Position numbers and translations under genes: made by a program. 64,000 nt of DNA from Tetrahymena elliotti 4EA (taxonomy: Eukaryota > Ciliophora > Oligohymenophorea > Hymenostomatida > Tetrahymenidae), in assembly GCA_000231825.2 (NCBI GenBank), contig JH720355.1, positions 124,001 to 188,000 of the forward strand. The letters are read 5' to 3'. The notes beneath the pieces are model-generated. The model did not search any database and was not told where the DNA came from. It worked only from the letters and a program-made list of their open reading frames with translations. Shown in pieces: positions 23,566-33,157 of this stretch. The stretch's first letter is position 1, and every line of letters starts with the position of its first letter.

Positions 23566-24579
23566 ATGACTAGTAATTCTTCAGGATCTAGAACTACTAC
23601 TAACAGTCAAGTTGAAACTTAAAGTGCTAGCTCTTCTTTAGAATAGGCCAAACCTACTCAACCTAAGCTAATTACTGTAACACCCAAAGAAAGAGAAATT
23701 CGTCCCTGGAGATCTCTTTTTGGATCAGCTTTTATTATGGCTTATCTGACCACTCCTTTCATTATGTCTTACATTTATTTCAAAGCTATTCAAGGTGATA
23801 TATTCTGCATAACTCTCTCAATCATTTAAATTATTGCATAAATTTATGCTAAACGTTGGGATACTTGGTGTAGATTTCTAAATTACTTAGATATGGACCT
23901 TTATTTTGATGAGTTTGGCTTGCACTTCGAAGAAGAACTTGCTTAAGAGAAAGTTCTACTTGGTATTCATCCTCACAATGTTGCTACATTAGGGATGACC
24001 TTAAATTAATTCAAAGGTAGATTTGGTAAATAAAGTATTTGTGCCAGTAGAGTTCTTTTATACATGCCTTTTTTAGGTATGCTCCATAAATTTAGTGGAA
24101 TAGTTCCAGTTGATGCTTATAATCTTAAAAAATTGATGTCGGCAAATAAAAATTTAAGTATAGTACCTGGTGGATTTGAAGAAGCTACTATATCTTCTAG
24201 CACAAAAGATAAAGTATTTATTAAAAATCGTAAAGGCTTCATTAAATTTGCTCTTCGTTATGGATACAATTTACATCCTGTTTTTATCTTTGGTGAAAAT
24301 AAGATGTTTGAATATTTTGAAAAATTTGAAGAACTCAGATTGCTTATGAACAAAGTTAAGCTTGTTGGTATGATTTTCTGGTCAAGATTAGGTCTACTTC
24401 CAGAACCACGTCTTAAAGTAAATACCATAGTTGGTAAAGCTATTAAGCTTCCCTAGATCTTTGAACCTACTGCTTAAGATGTTGATAAATACCATACAAT
24501 TTATATTGAAGAACTTTAAAGAATCTTCAATGAAAATAAGATTAAATTTGGTGACAACCATGATTTAATTATTTATTGA
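23566..24579 (+). CDS. DGAT2-family acyltransferase, paralogue 2 (HPHN active site)
   Basis: Same family as the gene at 21666. Single exon, ATG 23566, TGA 24577-24579, 337 residues. It has an extra Ser/Thr/Gln-rich N-terminal extension of about 45 residues before the membrane hairpin (~50-100). The catalytic block reads GIHPHNVATLG, so His-Pro-His is kept but the usual Gly is Asn at residue 138. The downstream blocks are intact: VPGGFEEATISS, RKGFIKFALRYGY and PVFIFGENKMF, the last with a canonical FGE that paralogue 1 lacks. Many blocks (GFEEATIS, NKVKLVG, IFWS-LGLLPE) are shared with paralogue 1, so this is a tandem duplication followed by divergence. A changed substrate or reduced activity is possible (inference). 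Confidence 0.86.
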
Positions 24580-25185
24580 AATGATCATTTTTAAAATATA
24601 AAAAATTTCATATCTAAATTAATTTATTGTGTTCAATCTAAGTATTTTATTATCAATCTATTTATATATTTCATAATTTTTTATAGTTAATTAGTTAATT
24701 AATCAATCAATTAATTTCCCACTTAATTTCATATTGTATTTACTAAATATTATCCCCACCTTATACCAATAATATTATTTATGTAAGTATACGTAACCTT
24801 GAATTGTATCTCATCTGACGTATTCCCTTAGTCTTAAATGAAAACATTTAATAATCATAAATGATCGATTATTTTAAAATAATACTGTTTATCTTACATC
24901 CTATTCTTATGAAATACTCTTAATGTAATTTCTAAAAGTTATAATCATAAAATATAAATATAAAATATTATAAATCAATTAGCTATCTATTCATATATTT
25001 ATTTTTAATATTGTCAAAAAAATTATTCCTTTATGGCAAACCAAATTCAAAAATTCTATTTAAGGGATAGTTTGTCATAGTCTAAATAAAATTTAAAAAA
25101 TTAATATTAAACTTTATTAAAAAATTAAAAAATTTGATTTGATAATTTGTTAACATGCAATATGCTATTAATAATATTTTATTTT
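24580..25185. other. intergenic, convergent gene ends
   Basis: A+T rich, with no gene seen. It lies between the stop of DGAT2 paralogue 2 (+) and that of the LRR gene (-). Confidence 0.5.
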
Positions 25186-27147
25186 TCATAATTTTAGTTA
25201 ATAGTCAATTAAATATTTTCCTTTCTAGATTTTTTAAGCAATACCCCAAAAATTTGTACTTAATTCGCAAGCTCTAAATTTATTTTTAAACAAATTATTT
25301 TTAATAAAGTTAAAAAAATAAATTACTTTATCTTTATTTTTAAAGTTAAAAGTCTTTTTATTTTAGAGATATGTTTACTAAGTATAATAGCTCCTTTTAG
25401 TGTAATACTATTAGATCTAAATAATTTAAAAAGAATTAATTTTTTACTAAAGAGAAAGCAAATATTTTTATGTAAATTTAAAACTTTACGAAAATTAAAG
25501 ATTTAATTTGATCAATTTTTGGATTTTTGAAATTTCAACTCCAAATTTCTCTAAGCCAATATCAGTAATCTCACAATCTCTAAATTTTAATAGAAATTTA
25601 AATAAAATTCTATTTAAATATTATATTTGTAAACCTAAAATTCAAACTTAGTTGCTCTAAGGAGTTCAGTCTAACAATATTAGAAATGATTTGAAATAAT
25701 CCTGTATCAGAAATTTTATTGATTCTTTATTTTAATTAAATTAAATTAAAGAAATAAAAGTAAGTTTTATTTACTCTAAGTTTAAATATAAATTTCTTAA
25801 TTATTAACATTTAGATAATTTTTCTCCTAGTATAGTTATACCTTCAGAAGTAATAGAATTACCACTGTTTTTTATAATGTTTATTTATCATTAATATTCA
25901 AATTAAATTAAATATTTTTTCTACCTTAAATATAATTGTAAATTAGACAAGTTATTTATTTGATTCAGATTTAATAATACTTTATAAGCACCATTATTCC
26001 CTAATTTATTCCATCTAATTTATTTTTATTATCATTTATTTATTTATAATTATTAAAAATTTTTTTTGTAACTATTATTCACAATTAGTTTTTGTAAATT
26101 AAATCATTTAAAAAACATATTCAAATATCTCTGATTAATAATTATTTATTTAGATTTATTACCCTACATCCAGATAAAGATAAGTCAGTTTCTGGAAGTT
26201 TAGAAGAGATTTTCCTAAAAATAGAGACCCCTTAGGACCTATAGAGTTTTTGCTTTGATAATTTCAAATTAATAAAATCAATTTATTTTAAAAATTTTTA
26301 TTACTAAATATAAAAGGTAAAACTTTCTAAATTCTTAAGCAAGCTGATTTCTTTGCTAAAATTTTAAATGCCTTCTTCGGATATGAGATTGTATCTAATT
26401 TTAAAAATTATATCCTATTTTTTGATGGCTAGACATTAAAATTTACGAAATATCAATAGTTAAGAATTTAAGCTAATTTAAGAAGGAAATACTATTTCCA
26501 AGAAAAGAACAACCTTTATTTTATAAATCATTTTGACTTATTTAATTAAAACAAAATTTAATATTCTTAAGTAACAGCAACAACAACAATTTACCTCATT
26601 TATAGATTTAAATTTACTAGATTTGGACATTTAGATATATAATCTAGAAATGATTTCACTTTTTAAGCTCCAATCTTGCAACCACTTTAATATTAAATGA
26701 AATAGTAAAAAAAATTAAATATAGAGTTAAAACATACTAAAGAAATATCTCTAAAGCGTTGAGGTTTTTCAGTTGAGAGATGTTTTCTCCAAGTAAACAA
26801 TAACTTTCTATATCCACCAGAGTTAGACTTTGAATAAAAATTTAATAATTTTTTGCTGCAACCTAAATATTAATATTTTACCTGAGATTCAATTTTAAAC
26901 TCTTTAATTTCGAGCATTTTTAGATGCATAGAGCTATTTCTTTAGTTATTTCATTTCCATCAGAAGAGTAGCTATGAAAACAAAATATTTAATTAAATAT
27001 ATTACAATAACTACTTACTCTGAATTTGTTTCAAAATGCTCAACAGAACCACAGTCATTAAGAAGATTTATCTATAAAATAAACGAATTTCAAAACATAA
27101 GAAATGTAATCAAAAAATGTAACCTCCTCTATTGACATACTTTTCAT
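25186..27147 (-). CDS. leucine-rich-repeat protein; one 90-bp exon per repeat
   Basis: 384-residue protein from 14 exons. Exons (high to low): 27147-27124, 27071-27019, 26971-26882, 26827-26738, 26684-26595, 26536-26447, 26394-26305, 26252-26163, 26014-25925, 25864-25775, 25724-25635, 25579-25490, 25416-25327, 25273-25186. Exons 3 to 13 are each exactly 90 bp, all bounded by phase-2 introns, and each encodes one 30-residue repeat of ribonuclease-inhibitor style: roughly N-x-I-x-x-x-G-x4-S-x2-I-S-K-x3-L-x2-L-x-L-x-L. Examples are NKISDTGLFQIISNIVRLNS and CEITDIGLEKFGVEISKIQK. Introns are 44-148 bp. There is no kinase, F-box or membrane segment; the last exon ends at TGA 25188-25186. Likely a horseshoe-shaped protein-binding scaffold (family knowledge); the partner is unknown. 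The first exon (24 bp, donor GTTACA) is the least certain part. Confidence 0.82.
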
Positions 27148-27873
27148 TAGTATAATACTCTTATTTTTTTCAAATTTTTTATTTGTATTTTATATTAAAA
27201 TTAGATAATAAAATTTATTTGAAAGTTAAATAATTTTATTCTTTTTTAACCATAAAAACCCTTAAAAAGTGTTTAAAAAATTAATTTTATTAGTCTCAAA
27301 AATTCTTTTTAAATTTGATTAAAACTTTTTTGTTAGAAAAAAAAATATATAAAAATAATCTAAAATCCTTAAGCAAAGTCTATAAAAAATAAAATAAAAA
27401 CATTCAAAATTTTTTAAAAATCACTAATTGATTTTTTTTTAATATAAAAAATATTAGAAATTTGTTTAATAAAATTGAATGAATATATTCAGTATTTATG
27501 ATGAGAAAAATGTACTCTTGTCAAGTATTTTGATTTATTACTTATTTTCCTTTTTTTATTTGATAGATATATCTGATAACATGGAATCTGGATTATTTAA
27601 TTATTTTAATAAATTGAGTGAAATAGAAGCATGAAAATAAACTTTTTTTATTTTATTGTAAGAAGTGGAATAAACTATACTAATACAAAATAGAATTTTT
27701 TGGTAAGGAAGTAAATTTTTATAGATGACTACAAGATAATGAAATTAATGATGATATAATTTGCCAGATATTTATTTAATCAGGTGTTTAATATAATAGA
27801 TAATTTTTTTATTCTATATTATTGATAAAATATTTATTTTTGTTTATATTAATTCATTTACTCAGTAATTTAT
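27148..27873. other. intergenic region upstream of the LRR gene
   Basis: A+T rich. A 51-codon plus-strand frame at 27479-27634 has one hydrophobic stretch (LIYYLFSFFYLI) but no family match, and I treat it as chance. Nothing else stands out. Confidence 0.45.
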
Positions 27874-29095
27874 TCAAGAAACATTAACGCATTTACTGCA
27901 AAGGATGACATCTTCATGTTGTTCATATATTACTGTTGTGCACAAAGGTAGAGGACAGATAATATTTTCACATCTTTAGCATTATTTACAGCATTTAAAG
28001 CATACATATCTATTACATTCATTGCATTTTTAAAATAATTTTTCTGAATCTTATTCCATAGGCTAAACGTTGAAGTTATTATTGTGTGTAAAATTGTTAG
28101 CGGGAATATTATTTAAACCGATTTCTTTGTTTCCTTGATGAGAAGTAGAAAACTTATATAGAGTTTATTGGATTTAATTTGATGTTGAAGAATTCATCAT
28201 ATTGTTGTTGAAGTTTTATTATTGCATATTAACTGCCTAGGAAATTTATGATGAGATCTTTTATTTTTTTGTGAAAAATTGATCCAATTTATTCTTTTAT
28301 TCAAATTTTTTATTGAGATAATTATTATTTTCTTTACAATTAAGGGCATCTTGTTATCGCTTTAGCAAGAGTACTTAATCATAATGTAGTTTGCAATATG
28401 AGCAAAATTAGGGGGTAGATGAAGTGTGATTATCATTCTCTAAGATTTATTTCATTATATTATTACTATCGTCTACAAAAGGTTTTTTCTAAGCAAATAA
28501 ATCTTAGTTTCCTTACAATAGCATATTTGAAGTTTAATCGAAAGCTGAGTAATTTATGGATCTTTTATTATTTAAATTAGACATTTTATTATTATTTTCA
28601 GCCATTCTTGTAGATTTTATTACTTAAGAAGAGATATCAACCATAACTCCAGTGCTTTATTTCATCTGCTAAGATTAATTAAAATTTATTGACATATCTG
28701 CATTTCTATTATCTTCTATCATATTGCAGTTTCCTTTAGCAGGAGAATTGTCAAAATGGTCTAATCTCAAATTTTGCATAAAATTTAAAGCTTATGTAAT
28801 TGATTCCTAACTATTTAACAACGAATTGCTTCTATCCCATTCTTTAGTAAAAAACCTATCAAAATTTTCTTAAATATAAGGGCTTTTTCTCAACATTTGT
28901 TTGATTTCTGATGCTTTTTACAGAATATACTAAATATCTCAATTAATTGTTTTGAATTTCTTTTATTCTAAAAAACAAAATTTTTTGTTGGCTAATATTT
29001 TTAAATTTTTGCAGATTTAGAGCCATGATATAAGGTTGAACGAATACCCGCCATTATTATATTTAAGATAGGGATAAATAGCGCATAAAAATCAT
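27874..29095 (-). CDS. protein with Siva-like cysteine-rich C-terminal zinc domain
   Basis: Two exons: 29095-29048 and 28929-27874, joined in phase 0; 367 residues (364 if the second ATG at 29086 is used). The N-terminal ~50 residues are helical (ASEIKQMLRKSPYIQENF). The middle is Asn/Gln/Ser-rich with one CxxC (FCSYCKLHYD). The last ~60 residues are Cys-rich: CNECNRYVCFKCCKQCQRCE, then IICPLPLC, then VILCSKCVNVS at the stop. The order and spacing (CxxC-x4-CxxC-x2-CxxC-x3-C, a Tyr, then a late LCxxC) resemble the zinc-binding C-terminus of Siva, known in animals as an adaptor of TNF-receptor-family signalling. Family membership is by pattern only; the signalling role would not carry over to a ciliate. 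Alternatives: another B-box-like or treble-clef zinc protein. Confidence 0.58.
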
Positions 29096-30731
29096 TTTTT
29101 TAAATTAAATTAGAAATAGAATTTAAGTTATTCAAAAAACAAATAATTATCAAATTTATTTTTAATAGAGACATTTTTAAATATTTTATTTAAGTTTCTG
29201 AAAGAATAAAATAGAATCAAAAATTGATTTTAATTAAATAGATTATAATTTAGAATTTAATTAAAGAATCTATCAACTATTAAGAAGAAATAAATTATTT
29301 AACTTTTAATTAAAAAGTTTTTGACTATTGTGCTGTAATCATTAAAATAGATACTGAAACAAATTAATATCAACTCATAAAATAAAGAAATAATACTTAT
29401 TATAAATTAATTATAGATGCATAAATCCAACAACGCATTTTAGCTTAACACTTAATTTTCTATATTCTTAACACCTGATTTTCATATATTTTTTCAAAAG
29501 GAATAGATGTAATCTTTTGCTTTCTATTTAAAAAATTAAATGCTCGAAGGTAAATATTATTTTCAACCATATAAAAATTGATATTAAATAAGCTCTAGCT
29601 AGATGCACTAGAAGCTATTTTTAAAATAATTAATCAAATAGTGAGAACATATAATAATCTTACGAATTTTTAAATAAAAAAATGATGTTTAGATAAAAGC
29701 AAAATAAGTGAAAAGAAATTTCTATTCATTTAATAATTTTACCTTGTCAAAAATATAATTTTACTGTAAAATCATAGAATAAATAAAAATCTTAGTGAGA
29801 ATGTGAAAATAATTTATATTAAATTTAATAAGTTCTGTTTCATTAATTTATGAAACTTACTTTTGATAGATAAAAATGTGTCTATTTTAAAAAATTATTA
29901 AAAAAGTAATTAAAAATGGAACAATCTATTATATAAAAATTTTCTAATTAATTGCAAATGTAAGAATTCACTTCAGTATATAGCTAAATTCCACGTTTAG
30001 CAAAGGGTTAGTAAACTTTTATTTTAAGCAGTGCTGTTTAAAGAATTTCTTTGTATTATAGATTTTTCTTAAAATAATTATTGGTTATTTTTTAAAATAA
30101 AAGAGTGGGAAAATCCTAAAAATGATAATATTTTTACCATACAAATTTTTAAAGAGAATTGACTTTGAAATATTTAGGATATCTTTAATGTATTTAGATT
30201 TTTTATTTTGAAATCGTCACACATTTATTTCTATTAATTGTTAGAAAATAAAAGTGAAAAGTTAAGTAATATAAAAATAATTATCTACATATGTACGTTA
30301 GTGCATCTATTACAATAAAAAGCAATAATTCTTAGATGAGCTAACAAAGAATTAAATACTATGAAATAGCTGCGATATTTCTTGAAATCAAATATCTGCT
30401 ACTAGCAAATTTGAAAGAGAATGAAAAAAAATAGCTATTTGAATGATATATCAGACCAAACCTTATATAATCTTTAAGTCTTCAAAAAGCGAAAGAGACT
30501 TACACTCAAACAATAATTTAATCCTGTTTTTGTGAAAAAAATTAGAAATTAAATCTTCAGAATTTATAACATTAGTTAAATTATACATAAAATAGTAAAA
30601 AGAAAGCCAGCTTATACAGATATAAAAATTAATTACATTATATAAACAAAAAAAAGAAAAACTTAAAAAATAAATTCAATAATTAACTAAAATTTTTTAA
30701 CATTAAAAAAGTTAATTAAAAAACAGACAAA
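29096..30731. other. intergenic region between divergent genes
   Basis: 1.6 kb, A+T rich, upstream of both the Siva-like gene (-) and the kinase (+). Holds one small open frame at 30291-30446, listed separately. No other coding signal. Confidence 0.45.
30291..30446 (+). other. 51-codon open frame upstream of the kinase
   Basis: ATG 30291 to TGA 30444-30446. The translation begins MYVSASITIKSNNSQMSQQR and continues with a helical Ala/Ile/Leu stretch, so its composition is more protein-like than most frames of this size here. It lies about 285 bp before the kinase start, so it could be an upstream ORF in the leader, a tiny gene or chance. Confidence 0.2.
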
Positions 30732-31742
30732 ATGTCAATTACAAATCTTTACTCATAACAAATTGCTGCTGAAACTAATTTTAATAATAACGACATTAAT
30801 TTCTCAGCTTACAAACTTGAATAAATTGGCGAGTCTAGTAATTCTTGCATTTACTCAATAACTAACAAGAATAAATAATCTGAAATCTTGAAGGTTATTA
30901 AGCATAACTTATAAAACTCTCTTAAGTTAGATGGCAGAGATAAGTGCTCTGCTCATTCTCGTGAATGCGCTCATTTAAAAAATGAATGCAATATTCTCAG
31001 AAAATTAAACCATCCAAATATAATTGAATTAAGACATGATGCTTTAATTGAAAATACAAAAATAGTTAACACTAATATTGAGGGTTGTTGTATTCTTCTT
31101 GAAAAGGGAAACTGTGATTTATTATAAATGCTTAGTTAGGTGTATCCAAATGTATTAGAAATCTCTTACTTGAAGTATTGCTTTAAAAAAGTTGCTTTGG
31201 CTATAAATTATCTCCATGAAGAAAAAAAAATTGCCCATAATGATATAAAATTAGAAAATATTATTATATTCGGTTCTGAGCCTAAAATATCAGATTTTGG
31301 TTTTGCCTCAAAGCACGAAATCGACCCATAAGCTCAGGTAAAGAATTGGCTTCATAGATCTAAGAAAAATGTAGCACCTGAAATCATTGAAAATATGAAA
31401 AAGTTAAAAGCTAAACAATTTGATGACATAAAAGCTTTTGACGAAAGAAAGACTGATGTCTTTGCTCTTGGTATAGCTATTTTTAATGCCTTAATTCATT
31501 AAAATCCTTTTGAAGTTTTTGCAGATTCAAGTGATCCAGTTTACTCAAAATTCTATGAGTTAGATGGAGCTTCTAATTTCTGGAAAGATGAGTAAATTTC
31601 AAAAATGTTAGAGTTTATTTCATCATTTGAACACTCTAAAGTTCCTTAGTTGAAAAATCTTTTGGAAGGCATGTTAAATCCCAACCCAAAATAAAGATTT
31701 TCAATTAAGTAAGTTTTATCTCATGAATGGTTCGATATCTGA
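30732..31742 (+). CDS. divergent protein kinase with altered Gly-loop and HND motif
   Basis: Single exon, ATG 30732, TGA 31740-31742, 336 residues, essentially one kinase domain. The ATP-binding loop is degenerate: IGESSNSCIYSI, with one Gly where GxGxxG is normal. Candidate VAIK lysine is Lys54 (EILKVIKH). The catalytic loop is AHNDIKLEN (His169-Asn170-Asp171), keeping the base Asp but replacing Arg of HRD. The DFG motif is intact (Asp188, SDFGFAS), as are an APE-like VAPEII and the DVFALG helix; the C-lobe ends with LSHEWF. Loss of the HRD arginine suggests no activation-loop phosphorylation is needed, as in other non-RD kinases (family knowledge). It may be active. The calmodulin-dependent/ULK-like branch is the closest impression, but I cannot place it. 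No transmembrane or regulatory domain was found. Confidence 0.85.
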
Positions 31743-33157
31743 ACTAATAAGAAAAGATATAAAAGACTAATTTCAATTAAATACTGTAAATAGAAACTAA
31801 ATAATTTTAATCAAATTTCATCCATTAACTTAAAATAACCTAAATTAAATTAATATTCATATGTATATTAAAACAAAATATCTCATTTTTATATCTGGTA
31901 TTACCTTTAATTTATTTTCTCCTCCATTCATTATTCAAAACTAACTTTTTAATTAATTCTTCTTTTAAAAATATGTGGATTGATCATCATAATATAATAA
32001 TTGAAAGATCGACCAAAATATTATTTTCTGGTATAAAATTTTATATTACCTACCTATTTTAGATCAATCAATGAGCTAATTGAGTAAATTAAAATTTTGA
32101 CATGATAAAAAATCTCTTAATTATATAGTAATTTGCTTGAGGATAAGTTCTTTTTTAAAATTGAAAAATATTCTTTTATTTATTAAGTGATAGTTACTTG
32201 TTTTTTCTATAAAATGTATTGAAAATATGAAAAAAATCAAACTCATGCATGCATATCTTAGATGAGATATTTTAATTTTTCATGCAATTTTACTGAAGAA
32301 AAAAAAGCTAATTTATTGAATATATTTGACTATGAATCTAATTTTTAGTACTATTTTTATAGCTAATTGAATGGGGTCAGTTTAATTATATAATTAAAAA
32401 GAAAATTGATTCTAAAAGCTATTTACGTCTCTGTAATCTTTTTCTGAACTTTTGATAAGAAAATCTAAAAATTTCATTATAGTTTATTTTTTTGCATTTT
32501 AGAAAGATGAAAACCATTTAAAACTGTAAAATTTTTTGTAAAATTAAACTTTTTTTCTGTTAGTTTATTAGAAATAGCTATAAGCGTTATTTTAACACAA
32601 TTTAAATATTTAAACAACCTATTAAATAAATAACTTCCTTTAATCTTAATTAAATTTGTCACTTTCATATGATAGCAAATATTTCTCAATTTACTCAAAT
32701 TTTTCAAATAATTTAAAACAATTTTTACCATGAAAATTCATAGTTTTAAAAATATTTGTTCAATTTATATAAATCTATGACTATAAAAAAATTATTACAA
32801 TAACATTAATAAAACGATATCATAAATAAATATAGAGGTTCGTACAGCAAAAAAAGTAACATTTTAAGATAGATAAGAAATTTAAATAAGAAAAGAACAA
32901 AAGTCAAATTTAATAGTTTGTTTACATTAGAAATTATTGCTTCTATAAAAAAAGATAAACCAGCCTAAAATAAAATAAGAAAATAAAAAGGTTGACTTTT
33001 TTTAATTTGTTTAGATTTTTTAAATTTATTTTGATTTTTGTAAAATTGATCTTAAGTTAATTATGAAAGATAAATGAGTACATACACTACATTGATTAAT
33101 ATCAATAAATTTATAATTTTTCTTTATTAATTTTTATTCTTATCATAACTAATTTTA
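31743..33157. other. intergenic, convergent gene ends
   Basis: 1.4 kb, A+T rich. A minus-strand frame at 32731-32474 (85 codons, Lys/Leu/Asn-rich, no TAA/TAG glutamines) has no family match; lack of Gln codons unlike its neighbours argues against it being a gene. Confidence 0.45.

Noticed and set aside
26447..26536. first impression that this LRR exon was frameshifted, suggesting a pseudogene
   Set aside because: Using the acceptor ending at 26537 gives an exact 90-bp exon in the right frame, so the gene looks intact.
32474..32731. 85-codon minus-strand frame between the kinase and CFAP70
   Set aside because: Devoid of reassigned Gln codons until its last residue, Lys/Leu/Asn-rich, no recognised motif; chance frame in A+T-rich DNA.
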